Origin: Macrostomum hystrix
Taxonomy: Eukaryota; Platyhelminthes; Macrostomidae
NCBI GenBank assembly: GCA_950097015.1
Contig: CATNEN010000002.1
Coordinates: 6,341,501 to 6,405,500, forward strand
DNA length: 64,000 nucleotides
Direction: 5' to 3'
Shown here: piece by piece, positions 51,101 through 60,741 of the stretch
How the letters are laid out: each line of letters opens with the position of its first letter
Numbering within the stretch: the stretch's first letter is position 1
Position numbers and translations under genes: made by a program
Notes under the pieces: model-generated
Seen by the model: the letters and a program-made list of their open reading frames with translations, nothing else
The model's database searches: none
Told to the model about the DNA's origin: nothing

Positions 51101-53649
51101 CAACACAATGACCCATCAACCTAAGGACCCATCAACACAATTACCCTTCAACATAATGACTCATCAACACAATGACTCATCAACATAATGACTCATCAAC
51201 ACAATGACCCATCAACACAATGACCCATCAACACAATGACCCATCAACCTAAGGACCCATCAACACAATGACCCATCAACCTAATGACCCATCAACACAA
51301 TGACGCATCAACACAATGACCCATCAACACAATGACCCATCAACACAATGACCCATCAGCACAATGACACACTGGCCCATCAGCACAATGACCCACTGGC
51401 CCATTAGCACAATGACCCACTGGCCCATCAGCACAATGACCTACTCTGGTCCCGGTCCGCAGCGAGTCGTCCCTATTCAACCACATGGAGCGCATCGCCA
51501 GCCAGTCGGCGCCGCGCACACCGTTCCTCGGCGCCGCGCTCAGCAGCGCCCTACGGGCAGGCAGCACCGGCGGCGACTTCGCCACGTCGCGCATCAACTG
51601 GGTGATCCAGAGCTCCGCAGTGGACTATCTGCACTGTCTGCTGGTGGCCTGCCGTTGGCTCATCGTCAAGTACGACATCGACGCCCGCTTCGCCATCTCC
51701 ATTCACGACGAGGTTCGCTATCTGGTCAGCGAGACTGACTCCATGCGCTTCGCACTGGCGCTGCAGATTGCCAACCTGCTCACCCGGGCCTTCTTCGCCA
51801 GCCGCCTGGGATTCCGGGACCTGCCGCAGGTGAGGCTTTAGCTGACAGTCTTCTGCACCCTCCCATTCTCACCCTTCTGTTCTCCCCTCTCAGCCTCTGT
51901 TCACCTCTCACCCTCTGCTCTCCCCTGTCACCCTCTGTGCTCCTCACCCTCTGTTCTCCCCTCTCACCCTCTGTGCTCCTCACCCTCTGTTCTCCCCTCT
52001 CACCCTCTGTGCTCCTCACCCTCTGTTCTCCCCTGTCACCCTCTGTGCTCCTCACCCTCTGTTCTCCCCTGTCACCCTCTGTGCTCCTCACCCTCTGTTC
52101 TCCCCTGTCACCCTCTGTGCTCCTCACCCTCTGTTCTGCCCTCTCACACTTTATTTCACCTTTGTTGCTCAGCTCTCCATTATTTTCCATTGCTTCATTC
52201 TCAGCCCTCCTCATCTCGTTTTCGAGCGTAAGAGTGGCTCTGGATCAGTTGACATTCATGAACTGAGTTTTATTACATCTCCCGCCCCGCACAGTCCGTG
52301 GCCTTCTTCAGCGGCGTCGACATCGACGTCTGCATGCGCAAGGACCCGCTGGACGACTGCGTCACACCGTCCAACCCAGCCGGACTGCGCGCCGAGTATG
52401 GTATTGAGCCAGGTGAGTCTCATTATGGGCTGGTCTGTAGCAGGCTTAACTGGACACCTGTGTCTCCTGTTCTCCTACCCCGACACCTGTTCTCCCACCC
52501 AGACACTGTTTCTCCTACCTAGACACCTGTTCTCCTACTCAGACACCTGCTCTCATTTCCAGACACCTGTTCTCCAACGCAGACACCTGTTCTCCAACCC
52601 AGACACCTGTTCTCCTACCCAGACAACTGTTCTCCTACCCAGACACCTGTTCTCCTATTCAGACACATGTTCTCCTACTCAGACACCTGTTCTCCTACTC
52701 AGACACCTGTTCTCCTACTCAGACACCTGTTCTCCTACTCAGACACCTGTTCTCCAACGCAGACACCTGTTCTCCTACTCAGACACCTGTTCTCCTACTC
52801 AGACACCTGTTCTCCAACGCAGACACCTGTTCTCCTACTCAGACACCTGTTCTCCTACTCAGACACCTGTTCTCCAACGCAGACACCTGTTCTCCTACTC
52901 AGACACCTGTTCTCCAACGCAGACACCTGTTCTCCTACTCAGACACCTGTTCTCCTACCCAGACACCTGTTCTCCAACCCAGACGCCTGTTTTCCTACTC
53001 AGACAACTGTTCTCCAACCCAGACACCTGTTCTCCAACCCAGACACTTGTTCTCCTACCCAGACACCTGTTCTCCAACCCAGACACCTGTTCTCCTACCC
53101 AGACACCTGTTCTCCAACCCAGACGCCTGTTATCCTACTCAGACAACTGTTCTCCAACCCAGACACCTGTTCTACAACCCAGACACCTGTTCTCCTACCC
53201 AGACATCTTTTCTCCTACTCAGACACCTGTTCTCCAACCCAGACACATGTTCTCCTACCCAGACACCTGTTCTCCAACCTAGACACCTGTTCTCCAACCC
53301 AGACACATGTTTTCCTACCCAGACACCTGTTCTCCAACCCAGACACCTGTTCTCCTACCCAGACATCTTTTCTCCAACCCAGACACCTGTTCTCCTACCC
53401 AGACATCTTTTCTCCTACTCAGACACCTGTTTTCCTACTCAGACACCTGTTCTCATTTCCAGACACCGGTTCTCCTACTCAGACACCTGTTCTCATTTTC
53501 AGACAGCTTTTTGCATGACTAAATTTACAGAGTTTATGGCATAATTTTATCCTATTTCTGCAGGTGTCACCCTAAATATTGACGAGATTCTGAAAGCTAC
53601 AGAAGGACGCCTCGAGAAGAGAACTCAATCAGTCAAACCAGCTGAATGA
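33200..53649 (+). CDS. POLG: POLG, mitochondrial DNA polymerase gamma catalytic subunit, 10 exons
   Basis: Exons: 33200-33340, 33463-33956, 34154-34343, 34794-35108, 35492-35847, 43168-43792, 44252-44946, 51463-51829, 52295-52412 and 53564-53649. All junctions are GT..AG with matching phase and give 1128 aa (human 1239). Residues 1-45 are Arg/Leu/Ser-rich like a mitochondrial targeting peptide. Exonuclease: ExoI VFDTE (D190, E192), ExoII HFVAFD (D264, with Phe260 where Asn is usual), ExoIII YCARD (Y391, D395). Polymerase: motif [11 protein letters not shown] (D820), motif [16 protein letters not shown] (R880, K884, Y888, Y892), motif C SIHDEVRY (H1020, D1021, E1022). The product replicates mtDNA with 3'-5' proofreading. 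About 55 residues between motifs B and C are missing compared with human. The spacer has a poly-Gln run. AATAAA is at 53864. Confidence 0.97.
34004..34063 (-). repeat. tRNA-Leu 3'-half fragment in POLG intron 2
   Basis: The complement reads as the 3' half of a tRNA-Leu including CCA: CCACCA end, T arm GGGTTCGTATCCC, a variable-arm-like stretch (GTCCGAAAGGGC) and an anticodon-loop-like TTTCAGG (CAG). The D arm and 5' half are absent. The encoded CCA implies origin from mature tRNA by reverse transcription, either as a SINE head or as an over-extended retroelement primer site. Confidence 0.6.
35865..36690. repeat. minisatellite, 37-bp unit, about 21 copies
   Basis: The core is GATCAGGTAGCTGGACGATA followed by TCGGCGATCTACTGAAG. 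Copies are nearly identical. It lies at the start of POLG intron 5, directly after the donor. Confidence 0.94.
36691..37585. other. unique part of POLG intron 5
   Basis: Non-repetitive DNA of moderate GC content. I see no exon with supporting splice sites or domain. Confidence 0.35.
37590..38412. repeat. minisatellite, 20-bp unit, about 41 copies
   Basis: The unit is GTTGGGAAGCGAGTGGCAGT. A run of 26-bp variants carrying an extra GCGAAA lies at about 37905-38040. It is in POLG intron 5. The apparent minus-strand ORFs ([10 protein letters not shown] repeats) are artefacts. Confidence 0.95.
38413..39830. other. unique part of POLG intron 5
   Basis: There is a plus-strand open stretch of 127 codons at 38497-38880 without recognisable similarity or splice support. 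I do not call it a gene. Confidence 0.3.
39839..40426 (-). CDS. neuronal calcium sensor/KChIP-like EF-hand protein, intronless
   Basis: The frame encodes 195 aa, typical for the NCS family. The segment [20 protein letters not shown] and the [17 protein letters not shown] block are NCS/KChIP hallmarks. EF1 is degenerate around CPTG, as usual. EF2 is D78-V-D80-KKES and lacks the final Glu (Gln89). EF3 is canonical (D114, N116, D118, T120, E125). EF4 is D162-T-E164-GKGS with Asp173 at the last position. There is no N-terminal MG, so no myristoylation is expected; the KChIP type fits better than recoverin or NCS-1. It would bind Ca2+ and modulate a membrane partner such as a Kv4 channel (inference). 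The gene lies entirely within POLG intron 5 on the opposite strand and has no introns, which hints at retroposition. Confidence 0.9.
   Translation of the reverse strand: MSDPDLQASFQRYKPPSIRLLAQRSKFSERELRLLYRGFKQDCPTGLVREEHICGIFAQLFPFGNPAPFARIVFNWLDVDKKESLPFHQYVMWLSELARGSVEDKIVWIFRLYDVNLDGTLSHEEICQFLASIYELLGSHAKKKESAKSVHDHASHIFRQMDTEGKGSVTYEDFQRYCHSSPVIMKGLEVFDTCW
40430..42380. other. rest of POLG intron 5, with SINE-like stretch
   Basis: The minus strand has TTTATATAGA about 205 nt upstream of the EF-hand gene's ATG, a weak TATA candidate. Around 41660-41720, GGTCGCAAGCCGGGAGGTCG then GTTCAAATCTC resembles a tRNA-type B box and may be a decayed SINE. Otherwise this is unique DNA with nothing codable. 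Confidence 0.35.
42385..42712. repeat. minisatellite, 60-bp higher-order unit of three 20-mers
   Basis: Three related 20-bp units (GTGTCCATCACTAACATAGG, GTGTCCATCACTAGCACAGT and GTGTTCATCACTAGCACAAC) repeat in fixed order about four times, then collapse to two types. POLG intron 5. Confidence 0.93.
42790..43060. repeat. minisatellite, 19-bp unit, about 12 copies
   Basis: The unit is GTGTCCACCTCAAGTACGG. It shares GTGTCCA with the preceding array and ends about 110 bp before POLG exon 6. Confidence 0.92.
43885..44182. repeat. minisatellite, 16-bp unit, about 18 copies
   Basis: The unit is CAATGACCCCAAGATC with variants. It fills POLG intron 6 (43793-44251). Confidence 0.93.
45100..46748. repeat. 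minisatellite, 22-bp unit, about 75 copies
   Basis: The core is GAACCCGATTTCAAACCGAT plus TA. Variants (AATCC, AAACT, GGACC, ACCATA) occur in larger repeating blocks, for example the stretches around 45700-46030 and 46250-46570, which read alike. It lies in POLG intron 7. Confidence 0.96.
46749..47184. other. unique spacer in POLG intron 7
   Basis: Unique DNA with no supported exon. A conserved extra exon replacing the missing palm segment would have to lie somewhere in this intron, but I did not find one. Confidence 0.3.
47185..50000. repeat. minisatellite, 30-bp unit, about 94 copies, with higher-order blocks
   Basis: The unit is GAGGATGAGAAGGGAGATCA followed by GAGGGAGTTA, purine-rich on the plus strand. 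A non-unit segment (GCGAGAGTCGGTGGAACAGA) recurs at about 48633, 49445 and 49958. The 48181-48690 block is repeated 812 bp later. The array reads as the decapeptide [10 protein letters not shown], but it lies in POLG intron 7 and is presumably non-coding. Confidence 0.97.
50001..50894. other. unique spacer in POLG intron 7
   Basis: Unique DNA with no supported feature. Confidence 0.35.
50895..51435. repeat. minisatellite, 16-bp unit, about 33 copies
   Basis: The unit is CACAATGACCCATCAA with variants. It ends about 30 bp before POLG exon 8 and shares ACAATGACCC and period 16 with the intron 6 array. Confidence 0.93.
51880..52140. repeat. minisatellite, 36-bp pyrimidine-rich unit, about 7 copies
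   Basis: The core is CACCCTCTGTTCTCCCCTCT then CACCCTCTGTGCTCCT. It fills most of POLG intron 8 (51830-52294). Within the array proper the units contain no AG dinucleotide on the coding strand. Confidence 0.92.
52480..53515. repeat. minisatellite, 20-bp unit, about 52 acceptor-like copies
   Basis: The unit is CTGTTCTCCTACTCAGACAC. Variants CCAACGCAG, CCAACCCAG and CCTACCCAG all keep a pyrimidine tract followed by CAG, the shape of a 3' splice site. It fills POLG intron 9 (52413-53563), upstream of the true acceptor TATTTCTGCAG. Confidence 0.95.
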
Positions 53650-54159
53650 AGTCACGTGACCTGCAATAGCTATATTTTTCGAGCTAGTTTCCTAACTTTT
53701 TAGCGCTAAGTCATTTCTAAAGCATTTTTATCCTAAAGTTCTTACAAATTTGTGTTTTCCAAGCATTTCTGATTAAAAAAACAATCTAAAAAAACTTGTG
53801 GTTTAAAATATATGACAGCTGACAAAGTTTGACAAGTCAGCTAGTCTGATTGTGTATTTTTTTAATAAAATCTTATGATATTCACACCTGATTTGCGTTT
53901 TATTTCAATCAATCTGACTATAAAATGAAAATAGGATCATCTCCAGTTGATTTCTTTAAGAGTAGAAAGCAAGCAATACGAACCTATTTGAATTAGATAT
54001 TGTACGGACATATTGAACTGACAAATCACAAAAGGGAACAGCTGAATAATAAAATTGCGGATTCACTGCATTCCAACTTTCTGGGCGTTTGATAGAAACT
54101 TTCGGGTTTCGGAAGTGACATTTCGGGTTTTGGTAGTGAAATTTCAGATCTCGAAGAAG
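53650..54159. terminator. POLG 3' end region with AATAAA
   Basis: AATAAA at 53864-53869 lies about 215 nt after the POLG stop codon and is the likely poly(A) signal. The rest is AT-rich unique DNA. Confidence 0.6.
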
Positions 54160-55262
54160 AAAATCCTAGTTTTGGAAAGAAGTTTCGGGTTTCGGAGACA
54201 AATTTCGGGTTTCGGAGATAAGTTTCGGGTTTCGGATATTAGTTTCGGGTTTCGGAGACAAGTTTCGGGTTTCGGAGATAAGTTTCGGGTTTCGGATATT
54301 AGTTTCGGGTTTCGGATATTAGTTTCGGGTTTTGGAGGCAAGTTTCGGGTTTCGGAGACCAGTTTCGGGTTTCGAAGACAAGTTTCGGGTTTCGGAGACA
54401 AGTTTCGGGTTTCGGAGACAAGTTTCGGGTTTCGGAGACAAGTTTCGGGTTTCGGAGACCAGTTTCGGGTTTCGGAGACAAGTTTCGGGTTTCGGAGACA
54501 AGTTTCGGGTTTCGGAGACCAGTTTCGGGTTTCGGAGACAAGTTTCGGGTTTCGGAGACAAGTTTCGGGTTTCGGAGACAAGTTTCGGGTTTCGGAGACA
54601 AGTTTCGGGTTTCGGATATTAGTTTCGGGTTTCGGAGACAAGTTTCGGGTTTCGGATATTAGTTTCGGGTTTCGGAGACAAGTTTCGGGTTTCGGATATT
54701 AGTTTCGAGTTTTGGAGGCAAGTTTCGGGTTTCGGAGACCAGTTTCGGGTTTCGAAGATAAGTTTCGGGTTTCGGAGACAAGTTTCGGGTTTCGGAGACA
54801 AGGTCCGGGTTTCGGAGACAAGGTTCGGGTTTCGGAGACAAGTTTCGGGTTTCGGAGACAAGTTTCGGGTTTCGGAGATAAGTTTCGGGTTTCGGAGACA
54901 AGTTTCGGGTTTCGGAGACAAGTTTCGGGTTTCGGAGACAAGTTTCGGGTTTCGGAGACAAGTTTCGGGTTTCGGAGACAAGTTTCGGGTTTCGGATATT
55001 AGTTTCTGGTTTCGGAGACAAGTTTCGGGTTTCGGAGACAAGTTTCGGGTTTCGGAGATAAGTTTTTAGTTTCGGAGACAAATTTCGGGTTTCGAAGATA
55101 AGTTTCGGGTTTCGGAGACAAGTTTCGGGTTTCGGAGACAAGTTTCGGGTTTCGGATATTAGTTTCTGGTTTCGGAGACAAGTTTCGGGTTTCGGAGACA
55201 AGTTTCGGGTTTTGGAGGCAGGTTTCGGGTTTCGGAGACCAGTTTCGGGTTTCGGAGACAAA
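54160..55262. repeat. minisatellite, 20-bp unit, about 55 copies
   Basis: The unit is AGTTTCGGGTTTCGGAGACA. Variants end GATATT, GAGACC and GAGATA. Blocks around 54300-54360 and 54690-54750 read alike (380 bp apart), showing higher-order duplication. Intergenic, between POLG and the TIPE-family gene. Confidence 0.96.
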
Positions 55263-55830
55263 GTTCCGTCATTGATTTATGCAACACATACATCAGGAAA
55301 ATTGCATAAAATCATTAAAAAGCAAATGGAATAAAATATTTCAGAATGGAATTGCTTATGCTGGACAATGTGATGGACAAACAATGAGTAGCAATAAAAT
55401 ATATACTTCTCAAAGTAGACTGCAGGCGAGCTTTGAAAATGCAAACACTACAACAGAAATATTGAAACACACAAAATGATATATTCGCAGATGCAGTAAT
55501 AACAGCACTGTTGTGCGCTGTGTGAGTTGAGTCTGTTGAGCCTTGTGATTAATAAACTGCAATTGTTCGATGCACATAAAAAATCCAATAAGCTCGACAA
55601 TATATCCATCTAGATAATCAAAGGAAAACAGCAAGTATGATATATCAAATTGTGTAGCCAAATAAGATAATACGATACCCACAAATGTTCGACCATTGTT
55701 AATAATAAGGCTAAGCTATGCTCAACTCACAGGGACGGTCGTGCCTTGCCGGTGTCAGGGTCCGCGAGTTGTTATGATACATTTACTGAGTAAGAGTATA
55801 AGATGCGGCTGGCATTTGGGGCGATCTGGG
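55263..55830. other. AT-rich spacer
   Basis: Unique AT-rich DNA. No gene seen. Confidence 0.4.
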
Positions 55831-55834
55831 GAGA

Positions 55835-56215
55835 GGGTGAGAGAGGAGAACAGAAGGTGAGAGGGGAGAACAGAAGATGAGAGGAGAACAGAGGGTGAGA
55901 GGGGTGAACAGAGGGTGAGAGGGGAGAACAGAGGGTGAGAGGGGGGAACAGAGGGTGAGAGGGGGAAGAGAGGGTGAGAGGGGAGAACAGAGGGTGGGAG
56001 TGGGGAACAGAAGGTGAGAGGGGGGAACAGAAGATGAGAGGAGAACAGAGGGGGAACAGAGGGTGAGAGGGGAGAACAGAGGGTGAGAGGGGAGAACAGA
56101 AGGTGATAGGGGAGAACAGAAGGTGAGAGGGGGGAACAGAAGATGAGAGGAGAACAGAGGGTGAGAGGGGAGAACAGAGGGGGGACAGAGTGTGAGAGGG
56201 GAGAGCAGAGATTAA
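55835..56215. repeat. minisatellite, about 20-bp unit, 18 copies
   Basis: The core is GAGAGGGGAGAACAGAGGGT with length variants. On the opposite strand this is the same sequence as the POLG intron 8 array. It lies about 160 bp past the TIPE-family stop codon. Confidence 0.92.
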
Positions 56216-56372
56216 GTGGAAATAACAGCTGGTAGGTGGTCAGTGCGAAGGTTCAAATCTAGGTCGAAAAGCGATATCATGGATCTGTATAAGCTGGACT
56301 AAAACTGGACAAGCTGGACTGGCTACACCTGCTGAATATGAGTATCCGGGTCCCCTATGCAGGAATCGAGCC

Positions 56373-59300
56373 TCAGACCACACCCCTATCTAGCAGCTCC
56401 TGTACATCGTGGCAGAGGCAGGCCATGTGTGGCGCCAGCTCAGAGTCCGGGTCAAACAGGGCCCGCAGGAAGGCGGCCTCCGTGAACAGGTCGGCGCAGG
56501 CGCGGATGCTTGCCAGCGACTTCTCGCTGAGGTGCCGCCGGACCATCCTGAGCGCCAGGTCTTCGCAGTCGCGGAACTGGCGGGCGAGTTTAGCGACGTC
56601 CGGCTGACGACGACGCCGGTGCATCAGCACGAGGTCGGTGGCCAGGTCGTTGAATCTGTCGCGAAACTGGTCGGCGATAGTCTTCTCGCTGTCGGACAGA
56701 ATGTCGTGCGTGTACAGCACGGCCACCTTCATGTTCAGCTTCACAATGTGCTTCATGGTCTTCTGGGCGCGGCTGCGTGAATGGGTGTGGCGCTTCACCA
56801 TGCGGTAGATGGAGTCAAAGGCGCGAGCGGACGTGGCGTCGATGAAGATCTTCACCGCCTTCTGCGAGGCCAGCTTGCCAATGAGCTTCTTCTGGGCTCG
56901 AATGCTCACCGACTGGGCACTGAACTTCTCGGGCTGCTGTTGTTGCTGCTGCTGCTGAAGCTGCTGCTGCTGCTGCTGCTGCTGCTTTTTCTTCTTCTTC
57001 TGCTGCTGCTTGTCCAGTTTTCGGTCCGCCGCAGACGAAGCCGACGAAGATGCATCGCCGCCGACCGCTCCGGTCTCGGAGTCTGGAATCGGATAGAAGA
57101 CTTTCAGTGGAAGTTGGCTATCTGGTGACAGGAGGTCATCGGCAGTGACAGGGGGTCATCAGCAGTGACAGGGGGTCATCAGCAGTGACAGGGGGTCATC
57201 AGCAGTGACAGGGGGTCATCGGCAGTGACAGGGGGTCATCAGCAGTGACAGGGGGTCATCAGCAGTGACTTGGGTTCATCAGCAGTGACAGTGGGTTATC
57301 AATAGTGACAGTGGGTTATCAATAGTGACAGTGGGTTATCAATAGTGACCGGGGTCATCAGCAGTGACAGGGGGTCATCAGCAGTGACAGGGAGTCATCA
57401 GCAGGTACAGAGATCATCAATAGTGTCTGGGTTATGAACAAAGTGACAGTAGCAATAGTTATTGCAGGAGCAGAATGCGAAGTTTAAGACTTTGAAAAGC
57501 CATTACAGCTTATAATAAAATGTGCTTATCATTGCTTCTAGAAAAGCCAGTGCAAAACTCTGCTGAAAAATTCCTAAACCTACTAAAGCTGTTCAAGTCG
57601 TGCTGACGCAATTAATGTCCTTCGAGTCGGAGGCAAAACGAGCTTAGTGACAGAGACAGGCAAGAAAAGTACGTATGGCCTAAAAGCAGCATGGATCAAC
57701 GCCTAAAAATAGAGAGAGCTACTTGAGCACTGCTCATAATCCGAAATGCGTGGGCTGGCACTGCCGCGGACGAATGTTTTAGAAGGTTAAAGAGGTCTAG
57801 TGTCCTACATAAATTTTTAATGTTATTTTCTAGGCGGCAAAGTGTCATGTTAATTGCGCACAGGTGGTTGGAAAATAATAATTGTGGACTAATTAAATCT
57901 TCTATTTTTGTAATTTAATTTCGAGTTGGCAAAATTTTTTCTGATTATTGGTGGAAAATCAAGACAAGACACGGGTGAGCGGGGAAATAAGTGGTAGAAA
58001 GACACGGTGAGGGGGAGAATGGAGGGTAGAAAGACACGGGTGAGGTGGAGAATAAGGGGTAGAAAGGCACGGGTGAGGTGGAGAATAAGGGGTAGAAAGA
58101 CGCGGTGAGGGAGAGAATGAGTGGTAGAAAGACACGGTTGAGGGGGAGAATGATCGGTAGAAAGACACGGTTGAGGGGGAGAATGATCGGTAGAAAGACA
58201 CGGTGAGGGGGTTAGTGAGTGGTACAAAGACACGGTGAGGGGGAGAATGAGTGGTAGAAAGACACGGTCAGGGGGATAATGAGTGGTAGAAAGACACGGT
58301 GAGGGTGAGGGTGAGTGGTAGAAAGACACGGTGAGGGTGAGGGTGAGTGGTAGAAAGACACGGTGAGGGGGATAATGAGTGGTAGAAAGACACGGTGAGG
58401 GTGAGGGTGAGTGGTAGAAAGACACGGTGAGGGGGATAATGAGTGGTAGAAAGACACGGTGAGGGGGATAATGAGTGGTAGAAAGACACGGTGAGGGTGA
58501 GGGTGAGTGGTAGAAAGACACGGTGAGGGGGATAATGAGTGGTAGAAAGACACGGTGAGGGGGATAATGAGGGGTAGAAAGACACGGTGAGGGGGAGAAT
58601 GAGGGGTAGAAAGACACGGTGAGGGGGAGAATGAGGGGTAGAAAGACACGGGTGAGGGTGAGGGTGAGTGGTAGAAAGACACGGGTGAGGGGGAGAATGA
58701 GTGGTAGAAAGACACGGGTGAGGGTGAGGGTGAGTGGTTAGAAAGACACGGTGAGGGGGATAATGAGTGGTAGAAAGACACGGGTGAGGGTGAGGGTGAG
58801 GGGTAGAAAGACACGCTCGCCCATTTTCAATGGTGAGGGGGAGAATGGAGGGTGGTAATAAATTTAAACAGAAAGCATAAGGAGCGGACTGAAATGGCGG
58901 AAGGAAGAAATGGGAAGAGAAAAAATGGGTAAAAATTATTGAACGAAGTAAGCAAGCGATCGCAGCAAGCAAAGAAACGATTCGGGAATCATGGGAAGAA
59001 TGTGAATGAACTTCGCAGAGGATTGAACATCCGGCCAAAGGTCGGGGGTGGGTGCCAGTCCTGCAGGATGTCAGAATTCCCATCGGAGCAAAAATTATGC
59101 CCACATTCGCTTCCTGCCCGGATTCCGCATTGCTTGTCGACAGTCTTTGACTTTGATTTCAAGGAATCATTGCTTCGAGGAAGAAAATTTGAAGAATTAA
59201 AATTTACTTTCCTACTAGCTATCGTTTTTCTTTAACTTTAAAGAGTGACTCTAAATTTAGAATGATAAAATCGTGTGACTCTTGTTTTAGTCACTCTCAC

Positions 59301-60741
59301 AATAGTCACTCTCACAATCGTCACTCTCAAATCGTCACTCTCGTGTCACTCTCAAATCGTCACTCAAATGTCACTCTCAAATCGTCACTCTCAAATCATC
59401 ACTCTCAAATCGTCACTCTCAAATCGTCACTCTCGTGTCACTCTCAAATCGTCACTCTCGTGTCACTCTCAAATCGTCACTCTCGTGTCACTCTCAAATC
59501 GTCACTCTCGTGTCACTCTCAATCGTCACTCTCGTGTCACTCTCAAATCGTCACTCTCAAATCGTCACTCTCGTGTCACTCTCAAATCGTCACTCTCGTG
59601 TCACTCTCAAATCGTCACTCTCAAATCATCACTCTCAAATCGTCACTCTCAAATCGTCACTCTCGTGTCACTCTCAAATCGTCACTCTCGTGTCACTCTC
59701 AAATCGTCACTCTCGTGTCACTCTCAAATCGTCACTCTCAAATCGTCACTCTCGTGTCACTCTCAAATCGTCACTCTCGTGTCACTCTCAAATCGTCACT
59801 CTCACAAGCAACCTAGTCACTACGATCTCGAACAGGTGTCAATCAATCAACAACGATTGCCACTCACCTGACAGACTTCCCTGTTCTGACATCTCGCGCA
59901 GGGAGAGGCCCAGCTTGTCCAACCTGTTGAGTGTGAGGCGTTTGATCAACAACAAGCCCACAAGATAATCGATATCTTAGACTCTGATCAATTTAGGGCT
60001 TTTAAAAAATGGTAACTTTATCGACAAAAACTATAAACAAAAGTTAGACCACCGATAGCAACTCACGCAGTGCTCACTTGAGTCCTATCTATCTGTAGTT
60101 GCAGCTGTTTTTTATCTGCAACCAGGTTATGAAGGCCTTGACCAGCAGTGTAGACTCTGTGAGCACGTGTCCTGGCCAGTCAAATTCAATTCTGCAGACC
60201 TCTATCCCGCCTAACACCGGCGAGTGTGCGTACGTGCGCCCTCCCCACCCTCCTCTCTCTATCTTTCCAAGTCTTATCAGGCCGAAGCGAGCCGACAACC
60301 CCACCTCCTCCTAGACCAAACCCTTGGGCTGACCGTGTGAGTACGGGGTAATGAGGAGACATATAAATTGCCTTATCTTCTCCATCCTCATCTTCTCCAT
60401 CCTCATCTTCTCCACCCTCATCTTCTCCATCCTCATCTTCTCCACCCGAAACTCTCTGAAGAACTGATCGAAATAAAATAATTATTATGGTTATAAATAA
60501 GTAATGATAACTTGCTGCTGCTGCTGCTGCCGCAACCGCCGACAAAACTCGGTCCAGGATCCGGCGAAGCGGACTCGATGCGGATCTGGGGAGGGGTGTT
60601 CTCCCCCAGCCTCTCCGCTCCATCCTTTGCCCGTCTCTCCGTACTCGAGTCTGGCCGAGTCTGCCCATTTTGCTCGATAAGCTCGGTCTGTGCGCACTCG
60701 AACAGTTTTGAGGCATCAGATAAGAGCCCAGCGGCATTCAT
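56373..60741 (-). CDS. TNFAIP8/TIPE-family protein, 3 exons proposed
   Basis: Exon 3 (57082-56373) holds the whole TIPE domain. It starts SVSIRAQKKLIGKLAS, continues with IDATSARAFDSIYRMVKRHT and QRTMKH-like helices (here AQKTMKHIVKLN), and ends with ELLDRGVV, matching the vertebrate TNFAIP8 all-helical fold that binds phosphoinositide lipids. Before it is a low-complexity Lys/Gln-rich linker. Upstream exon 2 (59923-59868) and exon 1 (60741-60512) join in phase to 331 aa. Exon 1's donor (CAA|GTTATC) is weak, so the start could instead be the ATG in exon 2 (MSEQGSLS). A GGCTTCCTCCAG acceptor-like site lies 16 nt before the exon 1 ATG. TIPE proteins act in lipid signalling, immunity and apoptosis; the role here is inferred. 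Confidence 0.75.
57124..57420. repeat. minisatellite, 20-bp unit, about 15 copies
   Basis: The unit is GGTCATCAGCAGTGACAGGG. It is in TIPE-gene intron 2, close to exon 3. Confidence 0.93.
57421..57969. other. unique part of TIPE-gene intron 2
   Basis: AT-rich unique DNA. Nothing codable seen. Confidence 0.35.
57970..58850. repeat. minisatellite, about 32-bp unit, 27 copies
   Basis: The core is GTGGTAGAAAGACACGGTGA followed by GGGGGATAATGA or a GGGTGAGGGTGA alternative. TIPE-gene intron 2. Confidence 0.94.
59285..59812. repeat. minisatellite, 14-bp CACTCTCAAATCGT and 11-bp variant
   Basis: CACTCTCAAATCGT units alternate with shorter CACTCTCGTGT units. It is in TIPE-gene intron 2 and ends about 55 bp from exon 2. 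Confidence 0.93.
60375..60450. repeat. short tandem repeat, 15-bp unit
   Basis: About five copies of CATCTTCTCCATCCT in TIPE-gene intron 1. Confidence 0.85.

Noticed and set aside
54160-55262. Telomere-like array (TTTCGGG)
   Set aside because: The unit is a 20-bp TTTCGGG-containing minisatellite, not a known telomere motif; TTAGGG occurs elsewhere in the window.
60186-60737. Alternative minus-strand ORF of 183 codons overlapping TIPE exon 1
   Set aside because: It is in a different frame, lacks a domain and runs into the acidic 15-bp repeat. The exon 1 frame chosen gives phase-consistent joins instead.
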